From positions 1 through 64,000 of the forward strand of contig JAEEXI010000002.1 in the NCBI GenBank assembly GCA_016291495.1: a stretch of DNA of 64,000 nucleotides, read 5' to 3'. A model generated the notes under the pieces. That model saw only the letters and a list, made by a program, of their open reading frames with translations. It ran no database searches and had not been told where the DNA came from. Positions 39,412-47,703 of the stretch are shown one piece after another (position 1 is the first letter of the stretch; each line of letters starts with the position of its first letter). The stretch comes from Prevotella sp. (GTDB lineage: Bacteria > Bacteroidota > Bacteroidia > Bacteroidales > Bacteroidaceae). Both the position numbers and the translations under genes were made by a program.

Positions 39412-41334
39412 ATGTCGATTATCAATTTCATAAAAGGTCTGTTTGGTGGAGAGCCTAATGAAGAAACCGATCAGAACGCAAACGTGGTTGAAGATAAGTC
39501 TGCAAACTCTGTTTGTTTCGTTGACAACACTCCATCTTTAGAGAACGTAGCTCGTTTTGTCATCCAAAAAGGGATATGTAAGGGGGCAGATATTCAAAGG
39601 TATTTTCAAATAGGTTATAAACTATCTGGTAGTTTGATATTGCAACTTCAGCAGAAAGGTATTCTTGATAGTTCTTATAATGTGCTGGTTGATGCCAATA
39701 TCTCTGATCACGAATTGACTCAATTATTGAACAAGGAGACTATCAAAAAAACAGATTCACATCATGTTATATCAGCCTCCGGATTTGAGGTGAAAATTAT
39801 ATCTTCCTCTCCCATTGACATAGATTCATCCATTAAGTCCTATATACCAGAGCTTTCGAAATATGAGAGCTACGTAGTTTTCGATACAGAGACTTCTGGC
39901 TTGTCACCTCAGCAAGGTCATGAAATACTTCAAATTGGAGCGGTAAAATACAACACTCTGACAGGAGAAACAATTGATACACAAAGTATTTACATTAAGC
40001 CATCACCACATTGCGTAATAGAACCTGCAGCTTTGCGTGTTAACGGTATTGACATAGAAAAGTTGAAGCAAACTGGCATATCAAAAGATGAAGCCATTAA
40101 TACTTTCATCGAATTCATTGGTACATGCCCTCTTTTCGCATACAATGCGCCTTTTGATATGCGATTCCTGAAATCTACGTGCGAAATGGTTAACATACCT
40201 CTGCCGACAAATCCTGTGTGTGATGTCCTTGCGATGGTTAGGCAACTTGCATTGCCAACAGAAAACAAAAAGTTGGGAACCATTTCGGAACATTTTGGGT
40301 TTAAAGGAGGCTGTTTTCATGAAGCAATAAAGGACTGTGACGCTACCAATTTTGTGCTTCGCAAAATTTACTTCAATAGCGAAGGAAAAACAGTTGGCAA
40401 ATCTGTTGACGAAATACATTCTAATCTCTATAAAAATGGAGTGAAGCTTGAGCCTTACATTGAGCAAATGATGCTGGAACTTGACGTCTATTCTCGCTTA
40501 ACAGGTGAGTTTCTGTTCACGAAAACCATAAGGCAATGTGCCGAGAAGGGAATCTATGTGTCATATTCTACGGTAAAAGATTTAGAGGAAACTTTGTGGA
40601 CTACCGATTATGGTATCAGGCTACATGAAGAGTCGATAGGTAAATTAGAACCTGATATCTATTATGGAAAGCGTGTCATTGACGTATATTCTAGAACGAC
40701 AGGAGAATTCCTTTTCACTAAAACGTTGGAAGACTGTGCTGGATTAGCTTCGTCTTTAACACAAAAGAAGATCGCGAATGCAACACTAGAAAAGAGTTGG
40801 CTAGGCGAATATGGTTTCCGAGCTCATGAAGAAGAACCACAAACAAAGATAGATCGTGACTTCACCTATGGAAAGCGACTCATTGATTGCTATTCCAAGG
40901 AAGGTGATTTCTTGAAAAGGTATGAGAGCATTTCTGACATCGTTACTGAGTTGGGCTTTGCTGGTGATAGCCCTATTAAAACCATGCTTCGCCAAGACAA
41001 GATAACGTATAATCTAAATGGCTATATTTTCATTTATGCGACGTCCGAACAACCAATTCAGAAAATCGAAGGTGCGCCAATGACGAAAGAGGCTAAGCGC
41101 CCCATTTATGTATTTGACCTTGACGGGAATTATCTCAATGTATTTTTGAAGATAACAGATTGCACAGCGACGTATGGTTTACAAGCCGAAGGTGTAAGGA
41201 GATGTTTATCTTCTGGCAAGCCTCAGTATAATGGCTACATCTTCAGATATTCCAATACTCCTTTGAGCGAAGAAGAATTAGCAGCAGCAAAGGAGAATTA
41301 TGCGTATAGGGAAACGTCAAAAGTTGAGAATTAG
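39412..41334 (+). CDS. DEDDh exonuclease with winged-helix N terminus and NUMOD-like repeats
   Basis: The 640-residue protein has three parts. (a) About 45-92, 'FVIQKGICKGADIQRYFQIGYKLSGSLILQLQQKGIL', resembles the FtsK gamma winged helix. (b) About 150-325 is a DnaQ-type 3'-5' exonuclease with all five residues: Asp158 and Glu160 in 'FDTETSGL', Asp249 in 'NAPFDMRF', His303 and Asp308 in 'CFHEAIKDCD'. (c) About 350-630 has four repeats of the type 'DVYSRTTGEFLFTKTLEDCA...', 'YVFDLDGNYLNVFLKITDC', similar to NUMOD DNA-binding modules of homing endonucleases. This combination is unfamiliar to me. It probably acts on DNA at chosen sites. Confidence 0.8.
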   Translation: MSIINFIKGLFGGEPNEETDQNANVVEDKSANSVCFVDNTPSLENVARFVIQKGICKGADIQRYFQIGYKLSGSLILQLQQKGILDSSYNVLVDANISDHELTQLLNKETIKKTDSHHVISASGFEVKIISSSPIDIDSSIKSYIPELSKYESYVVFDTETSGLSPQQGHEILQIGAVKYNTLTGETIDTQSIYIKPSPHCVIEPAALRVNGIDIEKLKQTGISKDEAINTFIEFIGTCPLFAYNAPFDMRFLKSTCEMVNIPLPTNPVCDVLAMVRQLALPTENKKLGTISEHFGFKGGCFHEAIKDCDATNFVLRKIYFNSEGKTVGKSVDEIHSNLYKNGVKLEPYIEQMMLELDVYSRLTGEFLFTKTIRQCAEKGIYVSYSTVKDLEETLWTTDYGIRLHEESIGKLEPDIYYGKRVIDVYSRTTGEFLFTKTLEDCAGLASSLTQKKIANATLEKSWLGEYGFRAHEEEPQTKIDRDFTYGKRLIDCYSKEGDFLKRYESISDIVTELGFAGDSPIKTMLRQDKITYNLNGYIFIYATSEQPIQKIEGAPMTKEAKRPIYVFDLDGNYLNVFLKITDCTATYGLQAEGVRRCLSSGKPQYNGYIFRYSNTPLSEEELAAAKENYAYRETSKVEN

Positions 41335-41353
41335 CACATAACTTAATCAGATT

Positions 41354-43525
41354 ATGAGCCAGAAGCTAACCACCGAAGAATTCATCAAAAAGGCCCGAGA
41401 GGTGCATGGGGATAAGTATGATTATTCCAAGGTGGAGTATGTGAATAACAAGACAAAAGTATGTATTATATGTAAGGAACATGGGGTGTTTTTGCAACCA
41501 CCCTCTATGCATCTAAGAGGTCATGGGTGTGCTAAATGTTCAACAGAAAGGAACTCTGTGAAATTGATGCTATGGACTCGAGAGAAGTGTTACGAAGAAG
41601 CACAAAAAAGTAATACCAGATCAGATTTTAAAAAGAACTGTCCCTATGGATACAGTTCTGCGCGTAAGCATGGATGGCTAGACGACTATACTTGGTTTAA
41701 TCCTGCTAGGGAGCATGTTTCTGCAGGATACTGGACATATGATCGTTGTTATGAAGAAGCAAGAAAATGCAAGAATCTGAAAGAATTCGAAAAAAAAGCG
41801 AATGGAGCCAGACAATACGCTTCCAAAATGGGATGGATAAAAGACTATAAGTGGTTTGAGAAGCCATTTAGATGGACAAGAGAGTTGTGTGAGAAAGAAG
41901 CTAAACAATATACGACGAAGCAAGATTTTTATCTCAATAGTAAGAATGCATATGCAGCTGCTGTCAAATATGGTTGGCTTTCAGAATTTACATGGTTAAT
42001 TATTTCGAAACAACCAAATGGCTTTTGGACAAAAGAGAAATGCGAGACTGAAGCACGAAAATATCATTCTAAAAAAGAATTCTTACAAGGAAGTCCCGCT
42101 GCTCATGCAGCTGCAGCTAAAAACGGATGGATTGACGAATTTACATGGTTACTTGATAAGAGAATCGATATAATAAAAGGCAAAATAGACAGCGTATATG
42201 TATATGTTTTCGAAGAAACCAAAACTGCCTATGTTGGAAGAACATTAATAAGAAGGCAGAAGAAACGCGATAAAGAACATATATTCAATTTAGATAACGA
42301 TAATGTAGCACGTTATGCCAAGAAACTACATATCCCAGTCCCGCCAATGACGATACTGGAGTCAGAATTGACATTAGAAGAAGGATTGGATAGAGAAGAT
42401 TATTGGAGGAAATGGTACGAGGAACAAGGCTATACAATGCTTAATAGATTAGCAACGGGAATTGGTAAGGGATCTCTTGGTGCGATTAGTCACGGAAAGT
42501 GGAATAAGAAAGCATGCTATAAAGAAGCAAAGAAATATAACTCTGCCCATGAATTCGAAGATGCAAACGGAAGTGCATATGATGCAGCAAGAAGGAACGG
42601 TTGGATAAATGATTATACATGGTTTGTTAAGTATTGGGAGCCTAAATGGAATAAAGAAACATGTTTCCTTGAAGCAAAGAAATACACAACGCGTGCAGCA
42701 TTCCTAAAAGGCAATGGTAGTGCATACAGCAGAGCGTTAAGAGAAGGTTGGATTGATGAATACACATGGCTAAAATCACGTCAAACTAAACCATCGGGAT
42801 ATTGGAATAATTATGACCATTGTTTTGAAGAGGCAAAAAAACATAAGACAAGAAGTAGTTTTCAAAAGAATTGTCCAAGTGGATATTCGAATGCTTTGAA
42901 GAATGGCTGGTTAGATGATTATACTTGGTTTGCCGAAAAACAGAAACACAATTACTGGAATGAGCGTACGTGTTATGAAGAAGCTAAGAAATATGATAGT
43001 ATAACTGCATTTGCACGAAACGCAGTTAGAGCATATGAACTTGCCCGTAAAAACGGATGGTTAGAAAGTTATTCATGGCTCCAAAAACTAACATTTGAAT
43101 GGACGTATGAATTGTGTAAAGAAGAAGCTAAAAAGTATACGAAACGGAGTCATTTTAAACAAGGGAGTCCTGGGGCATATACGAAAGCAAGGATCAATGG
43201 GTGGTTAGATGATTACTCTTGGTTTGATGAGAAGCCTAGGAATAATTATTGGAATAAGGATACTTGTTATGAGGAAGCAAGGAAGTATCAAAGTATATCA
43301 GATTTTCAAAAAAGATCTCCAGGCGCTTATGGTAAGGCTTGGAAAAACGGGTGGATTGGCGATTATACATGGATGCCACAAAAACAAAAATGGACATACG
43401 AAGCATGCAAGGTAGAAGCTGCCAAATATGAAAGACGTGGTCAATTCAAAAAGGGTTGTATTGGTGCCTATACAAAATCGCGTATTAATGGTTGGCTGGA
43501 TGAGTTCTTTCCAAAAAATCAGTAA
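41354..43525 (+). CDS. Zinc-ribbon/GIY-YIG nuclease protein with eleven 50-residue repeats
   Basis: The 723-residue protein starts with a module (about 7-65) 'FIKKAREVHGDKYDYSKVEYVNNKTKV' with CIIC and CAKC pairs, like the zinc-binding units (DUF723 type) on some phage and homing nucleases. Four repeats follow, then a GIY-YIG domain (about 275-375, 'VYVYVFEETKTAYVGRT', with 'REDYWRKWYEEQGY' further on), then seven more repeats to the C terminus. The repeat consensus is W(T/N)-x-E-x-C-x-x-EA-x-KY, then F, then AY-x-x-A-x-x-NGW(L/I)DDYTWF. The repeats are probably DNA-binding helical units flanking a nuclease. Codon use is AT-rich. I know of no named system with this layout. Confidence 0.75.
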   Translation: MSQKLTTEEFIKKAREVHGDKYDYSKVEYVNNKTKVCIICKEHGVFLQPPSMHLRGHGCAKCSTERNSVKLMLWTREKCYEEAQKSNTRSDFKKNCPYGYSSARKHGWLDDYTWFNPAREHVSAGYWTYDRCYEEARKCKNLKEFEKKANGARQYASKMGWIKDYKWFEKPFRWTRELCEKEAKQYTTKQDFYLNSKNAYAAAVKYGWLSEFTWLIISKQPNGFWTKEKCETEARKYHSKKEFLQGSPAAHAAAAKNGWIDEFTWLLDKRIDIIKGKIDSVYVYVFEETKTAYVGRTLIRRQKKRDKEHIFNLDNDNVARYAKKLHIPVPPMTILESELTLEEGLDREDYWRKWYEEQGYTMLNRLATGIGKGSLGAISHGKWNKKACYKEAKKYNSAHEFEDANGSAYDAARRNGWINDYTWFVKYWEPKWNKETCFLEAKKYTTRAAFLKGNGSAYSRALREGWIDEYTWLKSRQTKPSGYWNNYDHCFEEAKKHKTRSSFQKNCPSGYSNALKNGWLDDYTWFAEKQKHNYWNERTCYEEAKKYDSITAFARNAVRAYELARKNGWLESYSWLQKLTFEWTYELCKEEAKKYTKRSHFKQGSPGAYTKARINGWLDDYSWFDEKPRNNYWNKDTCYEEARKYQSISDFQKRSPGAYGKAWKNGWIGDYTWMPQKQKWTYEACKVEAAKYERRGQFKKGCIGAYTKSRINGWLDEFFPKNQ

Positions 43526-43550
43526 TTGTTGAATACATAAAGTCATAAAA

Positions 43551-44153
43551 ATGATGCCAGAAATACAAATTGATATAACGAAATTGCTTGAGAAATATCT
43601 CATTCCGATTGTAATCAGCTTTACTGTTGGTTTAGTATTCTATCTAACAGTTTTTGATTATGAATGGGGATGGCCAACTGTAATTGGTTGTGGTTGTTTC
43701 TTGTTAATTCAAGTTAGTGTTTGGATGAAAGGAAACTACGACTGGAACAAAAGTGTAGAGATTGCACGACAGACTCAACAAGCACAGAATACCGTCATCC
43801 AATCTAGAATTCAGGCGCAAGAGCAAGAAAAGAGGGATGCAGCAAAAGTCTTCTTGCATAGTTGTTTGGAAACAGCTGTGGGCCTTTATAAGTATCAGAA
43901 GCATGTGGGAGAAAAAGATAACGAACGATATATCGCTTTTGGTGATTATCCTGGATATGATTACGCCCAGAAGATAAGTTGGTACGACTTAGAACCCAAG
44001 AACCAGAAGTACCGTTTCATATATTGTGATAACGCAATGGGGTGTGATACAAGTGCCCCTATACATATACTCTTTGATCCCATCTTCTATGAGCTTGTGA
44101 AGAACTATGTTGAGACGGGCGTAATAGCATTCTCAGGGGAGCAATCACAGTAA
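43551..44153 (+). CDS. Two-TM membrane protein of unknown function
   Basis: The 200-residue protein has two transmembrane helices (about 16-34 and 42-60), a coiled coil rich in Gln (about 70-95, 'ARQTQQAQNTVIQSRIQAQEQEKRDAA') and a C-terminal soluble domain with 'WYDLEPKNQKYRFIYCDN'. It lies 26 bases after the GIY-YIG gene in the same direction. In defence loci a small membrane protein next to nucleases is often an effector or anchor, but that is inference; no signature is recognised. Confidence 0.65.
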   Translation: MMPEIQIDITKLLEKYLIPIVISFTVGLVFYLTVFDYEWGWPTVIGCGCFLLIQVSVWMKGNYDWNKSVEIARQTQQAQNTVIQSRIQAQEQEKRDAAKVFLHSCLETAVGLYKYQKHVGEKDNERYIAFGDYPGYDYAQKISWYDLEPKNQKYRFIYCDNAMGCDTSAPIHILFDPIFYELVKNYVETGVIAFSGEQSQ

Positions 44154-44177
44154 TACAGAACAATAGCAAATCTGGTC

Positions 44178-44894
44178 ATGCTAAAGATATATTTAGATTG
44201 GAATAGTATCAATAACATACAGACAAGGCACCCGAAGCTGTATGAACTGATAAAGGAATATGGACATTTGTTTATCTTCCCGTATTCCAATGCGCACATT
44301 CGTGATCTTATCGTAAGTTGAAGTCCAGAGAATCAATATTTTGAAAAGGATTTGTGTACGCTGACAGAAATATGCGGGAAACATCACTTGGCATTTGAGG
44401 ACAATATAATGCAACCTCTTTTTGGATATCCGAAAGACTACATCGAAACTTATGGTGATGCCTTGGAAATCGTACAAAAGTTTGAAATTATTACTCCGGA
44501 GCAGTATCAACTGATTAAGGAGAGTGTCAGGGGGAGGATACCTGATGATGTCTATAAGCGCATTCAAGGTGCCAAACCCAAAGAGGTGTTTAAGATTGTA
44601 AATGAGTATTTGGATTCTGAGAAGCCGGGACAGACTATTCAGAGTTTGACATTAAAGGATGCTCAGATTTTCCGGCAATTTATGAATAGGGAAGCTGAGT
44701 TCAAAACCCTATGTCTGGCATTGGATGTTATTGGTTTCCATCCAGAAAAGAAGAATAAAGCAATCACAAACATCGATACGGATGCGAGTCATATTTTCTA
44801 TGCGGCTCATTGTGACTACCTCGTCTCGGATGATGGTAAAATGAGAGCCAAGGCGGAGGCAAGTACAGTGGGGACAGGTCAGCGTCTCACCTAA
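44178..44894 (+). pseudogene. PIN-like RNase gene with an in-frame TGA
   Basis: From the ATG at 44178 the frame reads 'MLKIYLDWNSINNIQ...', meets TGA at 44319-44321 (codon 48), and then stays open for 190 more codons to 44894. The start has a PIN-type Asp ('YLDWN'), and near the end 'DASHIFYAAHCDYLVSDDGKM' gives the paired Asp pattern D..H..YAA..D.LV..D of PIN-like nucleases. The last ten codons look like foreign sequence containing GGGGACAGGTC, part of a dispersed element, so the native C terminus may also be lost. It is the last member of the nuclease unit. Stop-codon recoding is unlikely but not excluded. Confidence 0.7.
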
Positions 44895-44895
44895 A

Positions 44896-44948
44896 GATGT
44901 ATGATGGCTGAGGGATGAAGGCTGATGGCTGATGGAAGAGGGCTGAGG
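44896..44948. repeat. Low-complexity GATGGCTGATGG tract
   Basis: Degenerate repeats of ATGGCTGAGGGATGAAGGCTG type. Related tracts lie at 45203-45255 and about 14960-15030, and in reverse complement at about 785-900. Confidence 0.55.
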
Positions 44949-44993
44949 TATGGAAAACATTTGGTGATCACGGGGTGGCTCTGAAGGGAACCG

Positions 44994-45146
44994 TTATTTA
45001 TGCTTGTGAATCCAGTTTCTTAGCTGTACGGCTATGATCAATACTGCCGCTATGATAAATAGAGGTATATAACTCTCCAGGTCGTTGGTTATGAACTGGT
45101 TGAATCCTTGAAAGATTCCTTTTCCAAGTGTATGAAAGAATTCCAT
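44994..45146 (-). CDS. 50-residue single-pass membrane peptide
   Basis: Read on the minus strand from ATG 45146: MEFFHTLGKGIFQGFNQFIT, then 'NDLESYIPLFIIAAVLIIAV' (a clear transmembrane helix at about 26-42) and a basic tail 'QLRNWIHKHK' before TAA at 44994-44996. A full consensus promoter ends four bases before the ATG, implying a leaderless or near-leaderless mRNA. An amphipathic N-terminal half plus one helix and a basic end is the form of small regulatory membrane peptides or type I toxins. The function is unknown. It lies between the nuclease island and the C1 peptidase, with purine-rich repeats on both sides. Confidence 0.6.
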   Translation of the reverse strand: MEFFHTLGKGIFQGFNQFITNDLESYIPLFIIAAVLIIAVQLRNWIHKHK

Positions 45147-45150
45147 GTTG

Positions 45151-45182
45151 CAAAGGTAGCAAGTAACAATGAGAATACCAAA
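45151..45182 (-). promoter_or_regulatory. Promoter of the 50-residue membrane peptide
   Basis: Minus-strand TTTG (45182-45179), a 20-base spacer and TACCTTTG (45158-45151), four bases before the ATG. Confidence 0.7.
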
Positions 45183-45202
45183 ATAAACATGCCAAGGGGG
45201 TG

Positions 45203-45255
45203 AAGATGGCTGATGTATGATGGAAGATGGATGATGGATGATGGAAGAGGGAAGA
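45203..45255. repeat. Low-complexity GATGGATGATGGAAGAGG tract
   Basis: Purine-rich GATGG/GAAGAGG repeats fill the space up to the stop codon of the C1 peptidase. Confidence 0.55.
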
Positions 45256-45257
45256 GG

Positions 45258-46355
45258 TCAGAAAATGACCTCACGTAAATCAGGGGGGAGGGCATGACGA
45301 TTGAGGAACAGGTAGGTGGTGTTCAGGGCGATGTAGTCGCGTGACATATACCAGATGCCTTTGTACTGTCCGTACTGACCCCACGAATTCTTGACAAGAT
45401 AGTAGGACTTGCCCTGTTCGTCAAGGGCCTTGCCGTAGATGAGCATCACATGGTCGTAGGTCATACGCCAGTCGTCCCACTGCTCCTGACGAAGCTGTTG
45501 TGAGGGCTGGATGCTGTCTGGCAGCATAGCCAGTCCTGTGCGGGTGAAGTCGCCTGACACATCGCCTCCCCAGGCTACGGTATAGCCAGCATCCAGTGCC
45601 TTGTCGAGTACATTCATCAGCTGCTCGATGGGGATGTTGTAGCTGGGTTTCAGTCGCCATTTGTAGGGTGCTTCGATGACGAACCACTGGTTAAACGGAT
45701 GATGTGTATAACTTGTCAGGCTCACATAGTCGTCGAGGTTCAGTCTCAGGCTTTCTGCAAACGACTTTGGCGTGTAGGTCTTCCCTTCGTACACGAACGA
45801 CTCAGGGCAACGACCTATGTATTTCTCAATGACGGCCTGGACGCTGTCCTGCCAGTGGGGCAGGGGCTCTTTAGCATCTTTGCGGACAATGCTTCTGACA
45901 GTGCGCTCCAGTTCTGGGAAGAAGACCTTGAAGTTGGCCAGCGAGTCGCCTGTCAGCGAGCCTGGTGCCGGCATGGCATTCTCTGGACAGATGCCGTGTT
46001 GGCGGATGACCTCCAGCACGTCGTCGCAAGAACCGCCCTCTGAAATCTGGCTGTAGCCGTGCATGCGGACATAGTGGGTGGCATTGTCCATATAGTCGTT
46101 GTTGACCACGAACATCTCGCACAGGTCGTATGTCTTGCCTGTCTGTCGCAGAATCTCGCTCTCGAAGTAGCCCAGCGTGGCATAGGCCCAGCAGGTGCCG
46201 CTGCGCCATTGGTTTTTCACACTGGTGATGGGAAGCTCCTTTACTGTCGTGAACGTTTTCTTCTCTTTTGAGGCAACAGCTCCCCGTTGTAAGTTCTCCT
46301 GTGCTGATGCTGTTAAAGCTATCAGTAGCGCTGCTATGATGGACGTCAGTTTCAT
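45258..46355 (-). CDS. Secreted papain-fold (C1B-like) cysteine peptidase
   Basis: The 365-residue protein has a signal peptide (about 1-18, ALTASAQ) and the C1 catalytic signature: 'VKNQWRSGTCWAYATLGYFES' with catalytic Cys55, 'WRMTYDHVMLIYG' with the His, and 'YYLVKNSWGQYG' with the Asn. It is related to aminopeptidase C/bleomycin hydrolase but shorter than the usual 450, and distinct from the gene at 31155. The permease-like gene ends upstream only 2 bases before its start, so the two are probably co-transcribed on the minus strand. Confidence 0.9.
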   Translation of the reverse strand: MKLTSIIAALLIALTASAQENLQRGAVASKEKKTFTTVKELPITSVKNQWRSGTCWAYATLGYFESEILRQTGKTYDLCEMFVVNNDYMDNATHYVRMHGYSQISEGGSCDDVLEVIRQHGICPENAMPAPGSLTGDSLANFKVFFPELERTVRSIVRKDAKEPLPHWQDSVQAVIEKYIGRCPESFVYEGKTYTPKSFAESLRLNLDDYVSLTSYTHHPFNQWFVIEAPYKWRLKPSYNIPIEQLMNVLDKALDAGYTVAWGGDVSGDFTRTGLAMLPDSIQPSQQLRQEQWDDWRMTYDHVMLIYGKALDEQGKSYYLVKNSWGQYGQYKGIWYMSRDYIALNTTYLFLNRHALPPDLREVIF

Positions 46356-46357
46356 GT

Positions 46358-47467
46358 TTATTCTCCTTTCTGTTCTTGTATTTCTTTTTCCGCTTGTTCT
46401 TTCCGTATGACGAACCGTTGGTAGTAGGTCAGCAGGAGGGTGGTCATCGGCAGGGCAATGATCATGCCCAGGATACCTAGCAGGGAGCCCCAGATGGAGA
46501 GGGAGAGCAGGATGATGGCTGCGTTGAGTCCCATCACCTTACCCATGATCTTAGGCGTGAGGAAGGTGTCCTGTATGAGCTGTACGACACAGAACACGAT
46601 GATGACCATCAGCATGATGAGCCAGAAGCTCTGACCAGTATCTGCCGCCTTGACAATTGCCAGGAGGATGGCAGGTATGAAGCCAATGAGTTGCAGGTAG
46701 GGCACCATGTTCAACAGTCCGATGAACATACCCAATCCGATAGCCATCGGGAAGTCGATGATCAGGAAGCCGATGCTGAACAGGACGCCTACGCAGAATG
46801 CCACCAGACCCTGTCCACGGAAATACTTGTTCATGCCTTCCGTCACGTCGGTGACCAGTCGGACTGCCATTCCACGATAGCGCTCAGGCAACAGCTCAGG
46901 CCATCCCTTCGTGAATTTCTCATAGTCGATGAGGATGAATAGGGTGTAGATGAGTACCATGACTATGGTAACCAGTCCGGAGAGGGCATTGACCGACCGC
47001 ATGAGCACATCCCATATCTTTGGCATTGCCTCCTTGACGCTGTTGATGAAACCGTCCTGCGTCACGAGGGCCTTGATGTCGTCTGGCGTCAGGTGCTCAC
47101 GGATGAACATCTCTATCTGGTCAGGGATATTACTCATCATCGCGTCTTTGGTGACGTATTCTATCAGCATGTCCTTCACACGTATCGACTCATCGACGAC
47201 AGGGGGTATCATGAGCCAGAAGACTCCCATCAATACGAGGTTGACGGAAAGCAGGGCACAGAGGATGGCCACCACACGAAAGCGCATCTTACAGCGATAC
47301 TGGAAGAATTTTACCAGGGGGAACAGCAGGTAGGCGATGAGCCACGCGAGGAAGAAGGGGAGCAGCACGCCGCTTAAGCGGTCGAGCAACAGATAGGCTC
47401 CCACACAGCCAAGTGCTACCAAGGCACCCCGTATAAATGAGTCGAAGGTAATTTGTTTTCGTTCCAT
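46358..47467 (-). CDS. AI-2E family (PerM-type) transporter
   Basis: About 369 residues from the ATG at 47467 (MERKQITFDSFIRGAL), chosen over one at 47488 because it gives the usual short N terminus. Seven to eight transmembrane helices are evident. An extracellular region (about 90-165) is flanked by the signature 'GLLNMVPYLQLIGFIPAILLAI' (about 253-274) and 'IQDTFLTPKIMGKVMGLNAAIILLSLSIWGSLLGILGMIIALP' near the C terminus. The family has been linked to autoinducer-2 export and Na+/H+ exchange; the substrate here is unknown. Confidence 0.9.
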   Translation of the reverse strand: MERKQITFDSFIRGALVALGCVGAYLLLDRLSGVLLPFFLAWLIAYLLFPLVKFFQYRCKMRFRVVAILCALLSVNLVLMGVFWLMIPPVVDESIRVKDMLIEYVTKDAMMSNIPDQIEMFIREHLTPDDIKALVTQDGFINSVKEAMPKIWDVLMRSVNALSGLVTIVMVLIYTLFILIDYEKFTKGWPELLPERYRGMAVRLVTDVTEGMNKYFRGQGLVAFCVGVLFSIGFLIIDFPMAIGLGMFIGLLNMVPYLQLIGFIPAILLAIVKAADTGQSFWLIMLMVIIVFCVVQLIQDTFLTPKIMGKVMGLNAAIILLSLSIWGSLLGILGMIIALPMTTLLLTYYQRFVIRKEQAEKEIQEQKGE

Positions 47468-47505
47468 CTTATATATATTTATTAGCAATCTTGTATAAAA
47501 CGGTG

Positions 47506-47513
47506 CAAATATA
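47506..47513 (-). promoter_or_regulatory. -7 element of the permease/peptidase pair
   Basis: Minus-strand TATATTTG at 47513-47506, about 39 bases before the start codon. The -33 element is not clear. Confidence 0.45.
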
Positions 47514-47543
47514 CATTATTTTTTCGATTTTTCTATCAAAATG

Positions 47544-47575
47544 TTTGTGAGATTCCAAAAAAAGTTATACTTTTG
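47544..47575 (+). promoter_or_regulatory. Promoter of the Phe/Tyr operon
   Basis: TTTG (47544-47547), a 20-base spacer and TACTTTTG (47568-47575). The leader to pheA is about 215 bases and holds the attenuator. Confidence 0.8.
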
Positions 47576-47625
47576 CAGGCGATTCAAGTAAAATTGAAGA
47601 ATTGAAAGATTCAAAGATTGAAGTA

Positions 47626-47703
47626 ATGAACAAGTTGAACGCTTACTTTTACGGTTATTATTTTTACTTTGCAGGGACCTGTGAAGCGGAAAGCCGTATG
47701 TAA
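47626..47703 (+). CDS. Phe/Tyr leader peptide of the pheA operon
   Basis: ATG at 47626 opens a 25-codon frame with a run of regulatory codons, Tyr-Phe-Tyr-Gly-Tyr-Tyr-Phe-Tyr-Phe (47644-47670): nine codons of which eight are Phe or Tyr. It then reads AGTCEAESRM and stops at TAA 47701-47703. Its 3' half overlaps segment A of the attenuator. When charged tRNA-Phe or tRNA-Tyr is scarce, ribosomes should stall in the run and leave segment A free. Both amino acids are products of the downstream operon, which fits exactly. Confidence 0.85.
   Translation: MNKLNAYFYGYYFYFAGTCEAESRM

Noticed and set aside
38499..44894. Prophage or insertion sequence
   Set aside because: No integrase, transposase, structural phage gene, terminal inverted repeats or flanking duplications were found; nucleases alone do not support it.
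47506..47577. Operator shared by the divergent permease and Phe/Tyr promoters
   Set aside because: No inverted or direct repeat beyond the promoter elements is visible; regulation of the Phe/Tyr side is explained by the attenuator.
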